A stretch of 43,236 nt of DNA from CAJPPJ01 sp963545265. GTDB taxonomy: Bacteria > Bacillota_I > Bacilli_A > RF39 > UBA660. The stretch spans positions 1-43,236 of the forward strand of contig CAUUHY010000007.1 of the NCBI GenBank assembly GCA_963545265.1, read 5' to 3'. Shown piece after piece: positions 32,885 through 42,214 of this stretch. The first letter of the stretch is position 1. Each line of letters starts with the position of its first letter. The translations under genes were made by a program, and so were the position numbers. A model generated the notes under the pieces. It saw only the letters and a program-made list of their open reading frames with translations. It was not told where the DNA came from and did no database searches.

Positions 32885-34216
32885 TTACATTTGATTATCG
32901 AAATACATTTCGTCTTCGTTTTCATTCTTTTTATCTTGATTATATTTGTATGCCCCATATGCAAGACCTGCTCCTCCAAGTCCAAGTAATCCTAAACCTG
33001 CTTTTGTAAAGTCTTGTCCTAAATTATTGTTTCCAACACTAGTGTTACTATCATCAAAATCTCCAAATACTGTTCCTACAAAATCATGTGAATTATCATT
33101 TAATAATCCTGCTTGATTTACAGCATCTCCATTTAATGATTGAGCATTCATATTATTCCCAACTACGTTAGCATCTCCAACAACATTACTTGCATTTCCT
33201 TTTCCAACTACTCCTGCATTTTGTTCTACAGCTGGAGCTGGAGTTGAAACTGGTTCTGCTTTAACTTCTGGTGCAGCCGGTGCTTGAGGATAATTATATG
33301 TATTATATGTTACACTTCCTCCCCCGCCAGATCCTCCAGAAAATCCTGAAGAAGCTGGAACATTATTAACTAAGTTAATTTTTGATTGACTAGCTCCTCC
33401 TGCTATTTGAAATTTTTGATCAAGTGATGGAGTTTGTTGAGTTTCTGGAGTTGTTGTTGTAATTGTTGATTTCCAATATCTATCTGTATGTGTAGTTGAA
33501 GTTGAAGAAGTTGAAGTATTTCCTCTTCCAGTATCTCCTGGAACTACATATGATGGAGTTGTTGTTTTTTGGCTTCCATTTCCATTATAATTTCCAGCAT
33601 CATTATTACTTCTAGTAACTTCATTTCCTACACCATTACCTTGTGCAGCTATATTTCCTGAATTTCCATTACCTGCATGACCTGTATTTCCAATACCAGC
33701 ATGTCCAGTATTTCCGTAACCAGCATTACCTGTATTTCCTACACCAGCATGTCCATTAACATCTCTTCCTGCTCTTTGGTAATAGTTATTAATCATATCT
33801 CTTCCTGCTGTTTGAGTATTATTGTTATCACCATTAACAGTTGTAGAATTTTGTCCATCCCCTGCTCCTGTTACTAGTCCAACTTCTTGTAACTTATTGA
33901 ACAACTCAGCATTTTGCATAGTATCCATTTCTTCTCTTCCAGATAAAATTGTAAGTAAGTAAGCGTAATGTTTGTTACAAATATCTTGTAAACCAACTAA
34001 TATTTCATTAATCTTACCAATTAATTCTTCAGATGCTTTACCAACTGCTGCATCACCCTTCATTTGTTGAAATTCTTGTAATTGTTTTAAAATTTCCTTA
34101 TAAGAATCTACTACTGTTTCTAATCCTTCTTTAAACTGAATTCTTTTAGTATTTATTTCTTGTAATGATATAACACTATTTCCGTTACCGCTAACTGCGT
34201 TACCATTTATAGCCAT
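32885..34216 (-). CDS. Type VII-associated protein: helical head, Gly/Asn-rich linker, Gly-Leu membrane segment, acidic tail
   Basis: A 443-residue protein. After a Gly/Asn start (AINGNAVSGNGNSV) residues about 20-115 are a helical hairpin with the turn MKGDAAVGKASEELIGK, similar to the G-x-V-A turn of the small partners. Residues about 125-380 are low complexity, with 8-residue repeats GxGNTGxA, the motif NNTQTAGRDMINN and a Gly/Ser run. A hydrophobic stretch AGLGLLGLGGAGLAYGAY (about 405-422) and a charged tail ending YFDNQM follow. The product at 24760-25989 has the same layout. It lies directly downstream of esaB and essC (84 bp), so it is probably part of the secretion machine or a substrate. 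No signal peptide. Confidence 0.7.
   Translation of the reverse strand: MAINGNAVSGNGNSVISLQEINTKRIQFKEGLETVVDSYKEILKQLQEFQQMKGDAAVGKASEELIGKINEILVGLQDICNKHYAYLLTILSGREEMDTMQNAELFNKLQEVGLVTGAGDGQNSTTVNGDNNNTQTAGRDMINNYYQRAGRDVNGHAGVGNTGNAGYGNTGHAGIGNTGHAGNGNSGNIAAQGNGVGNEVTRSNNDAGNYNGNGSQKTTTPSYVVPGDTGRGNTSTSSTSTTHTDRYWKSTITTTTPETQQTPSLDQKFQIAGGASQSKINLVNNVPASSGFSGGSGGGGSVTYNTYNYPQAPAAPEVKAEPVSTPAPAVEQNAGVVGKGNASNVVGDANVVGNNMNAQSLNGDAVNQAGLLNDNSHDFVGTVFGDFDDSNTSVGNNNLGQDFTKAGLGLLGLGGAGLAYGAYKYNQDKKNENEDEMYFDNQM
33675..33754 (-). repeat. 24-bp tandem repeats encoding GxGNTGxA
   Basis: Three full 24-bp units and a partial fourth in the linker of the gene at 32885, each encoding G-x-G-N-T-G-x-A. 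The unit keeps frame, so length polymorphism is possible. Confidence 0.9.
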
Positions 34217-34299
34217 AATTATTTACCTCCAATAACTATTACCTAGTTTACTATCTATTTTTAAATATATCATATATTTTTTTTTTTTGCTATTATTTT

Positions 34300-34554
34300 T
34301 TAAAACATTATTAGTTTAGTTCCATTTCTAATGTCAGTTTCCTTTACAGTTAAACTTTCATCATATGGATTACCTGTTTCTTCATTAAACAATTTACATA
34401 CACCCATTTCTTCAAAGTATCCATTACTAAGATCTACTATTGCTTTTTCAAGCAAAGCTACAACATTTATAATTCTTTTGTTTATAGGAATTAAAACGTT
34501 ATAACTTTGTTGAAGAGACGGTAAGAAGACTTCTACTAAAACTTTATTATTCAT
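34300..34554 (-). CDS. esaB: YukD/EsaB-like ubiquitin-fold protein of the type VII system
   Basis: An 84-residue protein with a ubiquitin-like beta-grasp pattern: KVLVEVFLPSLQQSYNVLIP, a helix IINVVALLEKAIVDL and the end TDIRNGTKLIMF, matching YukD/EsaB. EsaB-type proteins are small cytosolic components or regulators of type VIIb secretion. The ATG overlaps the TAA of essC (TAATG), so both are made together. Identification rests on fold pattern, length and direct linkage to essC. Confidence 0.85.
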   Translation of the reverse strand: MNNKVLVEVFLPSLQQSYNVLIPINKRIINVVALLEKAIVDLSNGYFEEMGVCKLFNEETGNPYDESLTVKETDIRNGTKLIMF

Positions 34555-37500
34555 TATTCTTCACCTTCTTTTTTCTTACTTGAAATAAATTTAACTCTTG
34601 TTGGTATACCTTTTTTAATAATATATCCATAATCATTAGTTAATGTTTCTCTTAAACTTCTTGGTTCATAAGAGAACTGATAATTACCTGTTCCTATATT
34701 ATTACCTACATAAATACCTTCTTTAGCGTCTATAAAGTTACTATACCATTCATCATATCTATATTTCTTAATATTTGTTGCTGAATCTATAATTAAGAAA
34801 TTAAGTGTTTTTGTAAGATTTGCAAGTGCTAAAACTTGATTCATTAAAGTCTTATCGTCCCCCTTACAAGTTGCATAAATTGAACCAAAATCATTAGAAA
34901 TTATAAGTATATTTGGTTGATCTTTTAATACTGAATAATCCATATTAGCATCTTTTAGTTTTTGAGCTTGAGATTCAAGATATGGTTTTAATTGGTTTAA
35001 TGTATTAATAAAATCTTGTGATACATAATATTCACTACTTATATAGTCTTTAAATTCTCTATTACCATCCCAGAATTGTAATGATGTATTTGGTATTTTC
35101 TTAACACCTTCTATTAATGTCTTAACTAAATCTATCATATTTTCACTAAATTCACTTGTGATAGTTGTAAATAGTGGTTGATGTAAATCAAATCTTGCGT
35201 ATTCAAGTTCTTCTGTAGTAAGTCCAAATGCTACATCTGATAACGATGTGAAAGATTCGCTAACATCTTCAAGTCTAACAATATCTGGAAGTGTAGGTAC
35301 TTTCTTAGCTCCTGTTTTATATTTTTCTTTTAATATCTTAGCTAATTCTTGCACTTTTTCGTTTATTAATTCATCTGGTGCAAATCTAGCTGTTTGATAT
35401 TCATAAGCTTCTCCATCTATTGCAAGTAAACCTCTGGCTGTTCCTTTAGATGGTAAAAGTTTAGATCTAATACCAAGAAAACTTCTATAATCATCAGGAT
35501 TGTTCATTTCAAGCGAATATCTAACATTAAAGTTTCTAGATATTGTACTTCTTAACCCATTTTCTGCAGATGCTCCAACTATCAAAGAAATACCATATTT
35601 TTGAGAATCACGACTTAATATTTTTAAATAATCTTCATAACTTGCAAAACTTTCTAAGAAAGTTTCAATTCCTATAATCATTATTACTATCATTGGCATA
35701 GGTTTATCCCCATGTTTTAAATAGAATTGATAATCCCCATTATAATTTTTTAAGATCCTCTTTCTTTCTTCTTTAATTCTATCAATCATCTTAAAGAAGT
35801 TTTGAATTTTTTCTGCTTCAGCAGCTACCATAACATCACCAACCATGATATTATCACTATACATTTTTAAAGATTCAGTATCAAAGTCAAGGACATACAT
35901 ATTCACTTCTTCTGGTGTATAAGTTTCAGCTATTGAATATATTAAACTTCTAAAGAACATATCTTTACCACTAACTCCAACTACATAAACATTTCCTTTT
36001 TCACTTAAAGGAATAGTTAAAATATCTTGTTTTTGGAATGCTGGTAAATCAAATTCTCCTATAACTGGATTTATATAATTATTAACTTTTTGATAAGAAT
36101 ATTTTTCTTTTAGTTTATCTAAATAAATATCATTTGGTATTCTTTCAAGCCATAATCTTTTTGATTCAAGTTTTTCACTAATAGCTAAGTTATGTAAGAA
36201 TTTCATAATATTAGGTAATTCTTCACCTTGAGCTTTACGCTCTTCAACTAAATCATTATTTATAGTTTTAATAACATTTCCTGTTTCATCAAGAAATTCT
36301 AATGAATCATCTATTTGTTTAACTACTTTTTCGCTAGGAATATATTGAGCTCCAGCCCAAGCTGATTGCCCCATAGCGAAGAATTCATCATAACCAACTT
36401 GTAGATAAAAACGTCCTGCTTGTTTAAGTCCAGCTGCATCTGGTCTTCTAATCATTTCTTTAGAATCTCCAGCATCTTGAACTTTTAAACAAACCCTAAA
36501 TTTAGAGTTTGACCAAATTTGATCATTTACTACCCCACCTGGTTTTTGAGTAGCTAGAATTAAGTGAACTCCAAGTGAACGTCCAATACGAGCAGTTGAA
36601 ATTAACTCATCCATAAAGTCTGGTTGTTGACTCTTAAGTTCGGCAAACTCATCGGAGATTAAAAGTAAATGTGATATAGGTTCATCAAGTGCACCAGCTC
36701 TATAATATTTTTGATATTTATAAATATCCATTGTACTTTCATTAAGTTTATCTCTAGCTTTATTAAATGCCGCTTGTCTTCTTTTAAGTTCACTTTGTAT
36801 TGATAAAAGTGATCTATTTATTTCTGTTACATCAAGGTTAGTTATTGTCCCAATTAAGTGTGGAAGTCTAACTCCTGTTTCTCTATTTTCAAAAGCTCCA
36901 GCAAGTCCTCCCCCTTTATAGTCAATAAGAACGAACTGTACTTCTTCCGGTGAGAAGTTAATAGCAAGTGAAAGTATATAAGTAATTATAAATTCTGATT
37001 TACCACTCCCTGTCATACCAGCTATAAGACCATGAGGTCCATGATATTTTTCGTGTAAATCTAATTTAAATAGTTCCCCATTTGTACCAACTCCAACTGG
37101 TACTCCTAAAGATACAACCGGATTATTTTTCTTCCATCTATTAAGTGGATTTAATTGATCGATCATTCCAGCTTTATATAAACCTAAGAAACTTATCATA
37201 TCTGGTAAAGAAAATTCTCCACTTGCTGCTGCTATTGGAATATTAGCTAACTTTTTGCTAGCAAGTTCAATATTATAATCAGCTTTATCTTGAATAAAGT
37301 TCTTTTGTCTATTTGTAAGCATTTCTGAACCAAATAAAGTAGATGATTTATCTCCAAGAGAAATAAACGCTCTTGTTTTAGATGGCACATTTTTTAAGTT
37401 TTCTCCCGATATTAAAATACTAAATCCCATATTAACTGGATTATTTACAATATCGCTTATAATTTGTAAGTCTTTTGCATATTTAAAGTTATCTGTAATA

Positions 37501-39179
37501 ATTACATAATATGGTAAATGTCTTCTATAAACTCCCAGAGCATCATCTCCATTAAATTTTAAAGCTTCTCCTGTTTCAGGATTTGTAGATCTCTTTTTTA
37601 AATCTTGTTCTAAAACAAAAGATATTTCTTTCATTTCATCAAGAGAAAAAGCTACATAACGTTTATCGTGAGAATCATTCCAACAATGAGGTAAACTCTT
37701 TGTAAAATCCCAATTTTCTTTATTTTCTTCACTACTAAATATTATTATTTTAAGATCTCTATAACTATGAAAAGTTATCATTTGTAATATTAAATTATTA
37801 ATAAATTCTCTAGATTGAAGTTTTTTACCTTCGATAGCAATAACATTTTTTCTAATTAAAGATTCTGTTATTGGTACATCATAAAGTATTTTTGATGTAC
37901 TTATCATATCGTTCATATAGTTAGCTAAATCTCCATCACTATTAGAGTCTCCTCCACTAGAATCTATTTCAAGTTCGATATTTTTATTACCAAGTCCAAG
38001 TCTTAAATTTAAAAAATCATTATGCGATAAATCTCTTTCCCAAAGTCTTCTATTTCTACTTTTAATTATACTTTCACATTCGTTTAAACTAACATTATTA
38101 TCAAGTAAAGAATCTCTTTGTCCTTGACCAATCAATGCTATTTGTCTTCTTTTAGTTTCGATATATTCTTTATATTTTGCTGTCATATCTTTTATATTTT
38201 GAGCAATCATTTTCTTTTCGTATTTACTAGTTAAATATGGCCATAAGAAAGTCCCAGCCATCATAGTTGAAGACATTACAAGTTGAGGTAGAACAGTCAT
38301 CAGTTCTGCTCCTTGAGCAAGCCGAGATACGACATTAAATAAAGTTCCAACCGAAGCCATACCCATAGTAATCATAGGTCCAATAACAAGTATTGCAGGT
38401 CTTTCTTTACTTTGTGGAAAACTTGGTGGATTATTAACTTTAATTTTTGTGGTTAATATATTTGATTTAAATCTAGGGCTTCTTGAAAAATATTCATCTT
38501 CTGTATAAAGTTCAACTAAAGCTGGATCAACATCTTTTACTTGTGGTTTATTTTCCGCTTCTTTTTCTAAGTTTTTTGCTATTAAATAATTAGTATTTAT
38601 TCTAACTTGATTTTTAGGGTTATTAATAATAAGTAGTTTACCTAAAACAATGATTCTAAGTCCCATTATAAATACTACATCACCGTTTTTTATAACTTTA
38701 GATGTTACTCTCTTACTATTAACATAAGTTCCAAATTGAGAAGACAAATCATTTATTATCCAGTTACCACCTTGATATACAAGTTCATTGTTAGTATCTT
38801 TTATATTTAAATTACTATAGATAATTGAAGCATCAGTTGCTTTACCTATTTTAAGTCTTACATCTCCAGTTGCTTCATAAACTCTAAAACTTTTATCAAA
38901 AACATCTGATGTATAAATAAAAGACAAACTATCTTTTCCATATTCTTTTAAAGAATAAAAAGTATTATTTTCTAAGAATACACTTTTTAAAGCTTGAGCA
39001 TTAAAAATAATAGTAGTTTCAGAATTACTAGTCATTTCCCATTTATCATCTAAAGCCTTGATATTGATTACATTTCTTGATTCTTCATCATTAGTATCTG
39101 TAATCCAGTAGTTACCAGCTTTCTTTTTTGGTAAATCAAAATTTATAATATTGTCTTTTGTAATATATGAAACTCTCAT
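34554..39179 (-). CDS. essC: EssC-type FtsK/SpoIIIE ATPase of type VIIb secretion
   Basis: A 1,541-residue membrane ATPase that powers export of WXG proteins. The N-terminus contains forkhead-associated domains (about 75-190, with NWIINDLSSQFGTYVNSKRV). Two transmembrane segments lie at about 262-315 (PAILVIGPMITMGMASVGTL and the following hydrophobic block). The first ATPase domain has Walker A GMTGSGKS at about 718-726 and Walker B FVLIDYKGGG. The second has a degenerate loop GVSGKDMFF near 1066, where Asp replaces the usual Ser/Thr. The third (from about 1290) has no P-loop. Length and order match EssC of Staphylococcus and Bacillus YukBA. The gene is first in the transcript with esaB and the Gly/Asn-linker gene. 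Confidence 0.95.
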   Translation of the reverse strand: MRVSYITKDNIINFDLPKKKAGNYWITDTNDEESRNVINIKALDDKWEMTSNSETTIIFNAQALKSVFLENNTFYSLKEYGKDSLSFIYTSDVFDKSFRVYEATGDVRLKIGKATDASIIYSNLNIKDTNNELVYQGGNWIINDLSSQFGTYVNSKRVTSKVIKNGDVVFIMGLRIIVLGKLLIINNPKNQVRINTNYLIAKNLEKEAENKPQVKDVDPALVELYTEDEYFSRSPRFKSNILTTKIKVNNPPSFPQSKERPAILVIGPMITMGMASVGTLFNVVSRLAQGAELMTVLPQLVMSSTMMAGTFLWPYLTSKYEKKMIAQNIKDMTAKYKEYIETKRRQIALIGQGQRDSLLDNNVSLNECESIIKSRNRRLWERDLSHNDFLNLRLGLGNKNIELEIDSSGGDSNSDGDLANYMNDMISTSKILYDVPITESLIRKNVIAIEGKKLQSREFINNLILQMITFHSYRDLKIIIFSSEENKENWDFTKSLPHCWNDSHDKRYVAFSLDEMKEISFVLEQDLKKRSTNPETGEALKFNGDDALGVYRRHLPYYVIITDNFKYAKDLQIISDIVNNPVNMGFSILISGENLKNVPSKTRAFISLGDKSSTLFGSEMLTNRQKNFIQDKADYNIELASKKLANIPIAAASGEFSLPDMISFLGLYKAGMIDQLNPLNRWKKNNPVVSLGVPVGVGTNGELFKLDLHEKYHGPHGLIAGMTGSGKSEFIITYILSLAINFSPEEVQFVLIDYKGGGLAGAFENRETGVRLPHLIGTITNLDVTEINRSLLSIQSELKRRQAAFNKARDKLNESTMDIYKYQKYYRAGALDEPISHLLLISDEFAELKSQQPDFMDELISTARIGRSLGVHLILATQKPGGVVNDQIWSNSKFRVCLKVQDAGDSKEMIRRPDAAGLKQAGRFYLQVGYDEFFAMGQSAWAGAQYIPSEKVVKQIDDSLEFLDETGNVIKTINNDLVEERKAQGEELPNIMKFLHNLAISEKLESKRLWLERIPNDIYLDKLKEKYSYQKVNNYINPVIGEFDLPAFQKQDILTIPLSEKGNVYVVGVSGKDMFFRSLIYSIAETYTPEEVNMYVLDFDTESLKMYSDNIMVGDVMVAAEAEKIQNFFKMIDRIKEERKRILKNYNGDYQFYLKHGDKPMPMIVIMIIGIETFLESFASYEDYLKILSRDSQKYGISLIVGASAENGLRSTISRNFNVRYSLEMNNPDDYRSFLGIRSKLLPSKGTARGLLAIDGEAYEYQTARFAPDELINEKVQELAKILKEKYKTGAKKVPTLPDIVRLEDVSESFTSLSDVAFGLTTEELEYARFDLHQPLFTTITSEFSENMIDLVKTLIEGVKKIPNTSLQFWDGNREFKDYISSEYYVSQDFINTLNQLKPYLESQAQKLKDANMDYSVLKDQPNILIISNDFGSIYATCKGDDKTLMNQVLALANLTKTLNFLIIDSATNIKKYRYDEWYSNFIDAKEGIYVGNNIGTGNYQFSYEPRSLRETLTNDYGYIIKKGIPTRVKFISSKKKEGEE

Positions 39180-39255
39180 TTATAATCCCCTATTCTATCT
39201 ATTCTTTTTAATTATAGAAAGTTTTACCATATTTTTCAAGTAGTTAGAAGAAAAG

Positions 39256-39281
39256 AAAAAACAGATTAAATTAATCTGTTA
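39256..39281 (-). terminator. Terminator of the suf operon
   Basis: On the minus strand AACAGATTAA pairs with TTAATCTGTT and is followed by a T run, overlapping the sufB stop codon at 39279. It separates suf from essC. Confidence 0.85.
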
Positions 39282-40589
39282 TAAAACTTCTTTTAATAAA
39301 TGATTTAATTCAACAGCATATTCAAGTGGTAATTCTTCTTTAAATTCACTTAGAAATCCAAGTATTATTAAGTTTTCTGCTGTGTTTTTTGATATTCCTC
39401 TACTCATTAAATAAAATAGTTTATTATTATCTATTTTTGAAATAGTTGCTTCATGTTCGATAGAAGAATTAGAATTCATTGAAACATTGTTGGGATATGC
39501 ATCACTTCTAGAATTTTTATCCATTAGTAAACTATCGCATTTTATCATTGCTAAAGAATTATCTGCATTTTCTTTTATAATAGTATTACCTCTATAATTA
39601 GCTATACCGTTTCCTTTAGAAATACTTTTAGAAATCATCTTACTCTTAGTATTTTTACCAATATGTATCATGTTACTTCCACCTTCTTGAATTTGATTTT
39701 CATTTGCTAAAGAAACAGATACACAAGTACCGATAGAATTATCACCTTTTAAAATACAAGAAGGATATTTCATAGTAATTTTAGATCCTATATTACCATC
39801 TATCCAAACCATTTCTCCATTTTCTTCTATTAATGCTCTTTCTGTAACCATATTAATTACATTAGTTGACCAGTTTTGAACGGTAGTAAATCTAAAATAA
39901 GAATTTTTACCAACATATACTTCTACATTAGCCGCATGTAATGAATCACTTGATGAAATAGGAGCAGTACAACCCTCTATATAACTAGCAGATGAATTAT
40001 CATCAATTATAATAAGTGTTCTTTCAAATTGACCTAAATTTTCAGTATCTATTCTAAAATAACTTTGAAGAGGTCTATCTAAAACAGTATTTTTAGGTAC
40101 ATAAATAAAAGATCCTCCACTAAAAAGTGTTGAATTTAATGCAGAATATCTATGTTCAGAATTTTTTATTAATTTACCAAGATATTTTTGTACTAGTTCA
40201 GAATGATTCTTAATAGCATCTTCGATTGAACAAAAAATAACTTTTTTTTCTTCTAAATCTTTTCTTAAACTTTGATATACCATTTCACTTTCATATTGTA
40301 TACCCATTCCACCTAGACTTTTTTCACTAGATGTAACACCTAGTTCATCCATCTGACATTTAATATTTTTTCTAACATTTTCCCAGTTACTAACAGATTT
40401 TTTTTCTTCTTCATATTTATATAAAGTCATATTTTCTAAATCAACTTGAACTTTAGGTCCAAAACTAGGTTCTTTTAATTTTAAAAACTCATTATAACTT
40501 TCTAATCTATAATTTAAAACCCAATCTTCTTCACCTTTTAATTTAGATATTTTAATTATATTTTCTTTATTTAAACCAACTATTTTCAA
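39279..40589 (-). CDS. sufB: Fe-S cluster assembly scaffold SufB
   Basis: A 436-residue SufB/SufD family protein, the scaffold on which new iron-sulfur clusters form with SufC and SufD. Typical features are the beta-helix core GGSFIYVPKNTVLDRPLQSY, SYIEGCTAPISS, SLHAANVEVYVG and the end SIEHEATISKIDNNKLFYLM plus SRGISKNTAENLIILGF. The start appears to be TTG 40589 with GGAG 8 bp upstream. It is last in the operon, 2 bp after sufU, and closes with a terminator. Confidence 0.95.
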   Translation of the reverse strand: MKIVGLNKENIIKISKLKGEEDWVLNYRLESYNEFLKLKEPSFGPKVQVDLENMTLYKYEEEKKSVSNWENVRKNIKCQMDELGVTSSEKSLGGMGIQYESEMVYQSLRKDLEEKKVIFCSIEDAIKNHSELVQKYLGKLIKNSEHRYSALNSTLFSGGSFIYVPKNTVLDRPLQSYFRIDTENLGQFERTLIIIDDNSSASYIEGCTAPISSSDSLHAANVEVYVGKNSYFRFTTVQNWSTNVINMVTERALIEENGEMVWIDGNIGSKITMKYPSCILKGDNSIGTCVSVSLANENQIQEGGSNMIHIGKNTKSKMISKSISKGNGIANYRGNTIIKENADNSLAMIKCDSLLMDKNSRSDAYPNNVSMNSNSSIEHEATISKIDNNKLFYLMSRGISKNTAENLIILGFLSEFKEELPLEYAVELNHLLKEVL

Positions 40590-40591
40590 AA

Positions 40592-41005
40592 TTATTTCTC
40601 CATCAAATATTCTTTTATATTTTTAAAAGGTAATAAAACACAAGTTATTCTATTAGGTTGAAGATAAATTTTATCATAGACGATAAGTTCACTTAATAAT
40701 TCTTCATCATATTCTTTTTCATAAACCATATTCATAAAGTTATCTATTAGTTTAATTGCTTCTTCTTTAGTTTTTCCTATTAAATTTCTAATCATTATAC
40801 TAGTAGCACTAGTAGATATAACACAAGCTTCACCAGTAAAAGTAATATCTTCAATTATATTTTTATTCATCTTAATATATAAATTCAAATCATCTATACA
40901 ACTAGGATTATTAGCTCTTTTATAATCGTATTCTTTATGTTCTTCTTTTTTATATGGATTTTGATAATTATCCATAATAATATTTCTTTTTGTCATTTCA
41001 TCCAT
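40592..41005 (-). CDS. sufU: SufU sulfur-transfer protein
   Basis: A 137-residue IscU/SufU family protein with the three conserved Cys in context: NNPSCIDDLNLY, FTGEACVISTSATSIM and NRITCVLLPF. SufU takes sulfur from SufS through a zinc-bound Cys and passes it to SufB. The usual Asp after the first Cys (C-G-D) is replaced by C-I-D-D. It is placed between sufS and sufB, as in other Bacillota. Confidence 0.93.
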   Translation of the reverse strand: MDEMTKRNIIMDNYQNPYKKEEHKEYDYKRANNPSCIDDLNLYIKMNKNIIEDITFTGEACVISTSATSIMIRNLIGKTKEEAIKLIDNFMNMVYEKEYDEELLSELIVYDKIYLQPNRITCVLLPFKNIKEYLMEK

Positions 41006-41014
41006 TTACTTCAC

Positions 41015-42214
41015 CTATATTATATTTTCATATATTTCTTCTTGTTTATTTAACACTTCAACTAATTTTAAAATATCTTCTTTTGTATTATAAATATTTA
41101 AAGAAACTCTACAAGTATTAGATATTAATATAAAATCTTTTAAAAGTTTTGAACAATGATTTCCGCTTCTAACACAAATATTATATTTATTTAAAAATAC
41201 TGATAAATCTTGTGAAAAAACTTTATCTATATTAAAAATCATTATACCTGTATGAAAATTATCATTATATATTTTTATATTTTTTACATTTTTTATATTT
41301 TCATATAAAAAATCACTTAATTCACTAATATAATTTGTAATATTATATATACCAATATTATTTATATATTCAATAGCTGCTTTTAAAGATAAAATACCAG
41401 ATATATTAACAGTTCCAGCATCAAATTTATATGGCACTTGTTTTAATGAATATTCTTCTATAGTGTAAGTATCGTTCATTCCACCACCATATTTAAATGG
41501 TCTCATTTTTTCTAACAATTCTTTTTTAGCATATAAAACTCCAACACCAGTATCTGCATACATCTTATGTCCTGAAAAAGTATAAAAATCTATATTAGAT
41601 TCTTCTACATCTACTTTTATATGACCAGCACTTTGTGCTCCATCTACTACAAAATAAATATTTTTATTATTTATTATATCTCTTATTTTGTTTATTTCTC
41701 TAACATCTCCAACAGTATTAGTTATATGAGCAATACTAATAACTTTAGTATTAATATTAATTATTTTTTCTAACTTTTCATAATCTATAGTTAAATTTTC
41801 TTTTAATGGAATATATTTAATTTTAATTCCAATTTCTTTTTCTAAAACAAGCCACGGTAAAATATTAGATGCATGTTCTGTTTTAGTAAGTAATACTTCA
41901 TCATCTTTATTTAAGTTATATTTCATAAATGAAAATACTATCATATTTAAAGATTCTGTTGTACCACTAGTGAATATTATTTCTTCTTCTTTTTTAGCAT
42001 TTAAAAATTCTTTTAATAATACCCTAGTTTCTTCTACTTTTTTATTAACAGTAATAGCATTATCATAATCTCCTCTATGAAGATTAGCAGTGTAAAAATT
42101 ATAATAATTATTCATTTCATCTATTACTTTTTTAGGTTTTAAACTAGTTGCAGAACTATCTAAATAAACTAAATTTTTATTATTTAAAAGTATTGGAAAG
42201 TCTTCTTTATTCAC
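41015..42214 (-). CDS. sufS: Cysteine desulfurase SufS
   Basis: A 399-residue PLP enzyme that releases sulfur from cysteine. PLP site: VVDGAQSAGH (Asp and Gln contacts) and FYTFSGHKMYADTGVG with the Schiff-base Lys; the active Cys is in CVRSGNHCSKLL. All key residues are present. The start is GTG 42214, supported by GGAG 6 bp upstream, and it overlaps the end of sufD by 8 bp. Confidence 0.96.
   Translation of the reverse strand: MNKEDFPILLNNKNLVYLDSSATSLKPKKVIDEMNNYYNFYTANLHRGDYDNAITVNKKVEETRVLLKEFLNAKKEEEIIFTSGTTESLNMIVFSFMKYNLNKDDEVLLTKTEHASNILPWLVLEKEIGIKIKYIPLKENLTIDYEKLEKIININTKVISIAHITNTVGDVREINKIRDIINNKNIYFVVDGAQSAGHIKVDVEESNIDFYTFSGHKMYADTGVGVLYAKKELLEKMRPFKYGGGMNDTYTIEEYSLKQVPYKFDAGTVNISGILSLKAAIEYINNIGIYNITNYISELSDFLYENIKNVKNIKIYNDNFHTGIMIFNIDKVFSQDLSVFLNKYNICVRSGNHCSKLLKDFILISNTCRVSLNIYNTKEDILKLVEVLNKQEEIYENII

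Noticed and set aside
33677..33877. Plus-strand Ser/Ile-rich open frame over the GxGNTGxA repeats
   Set aside because: A shadow of the minus-strand 24-bp repeats with no start signal.
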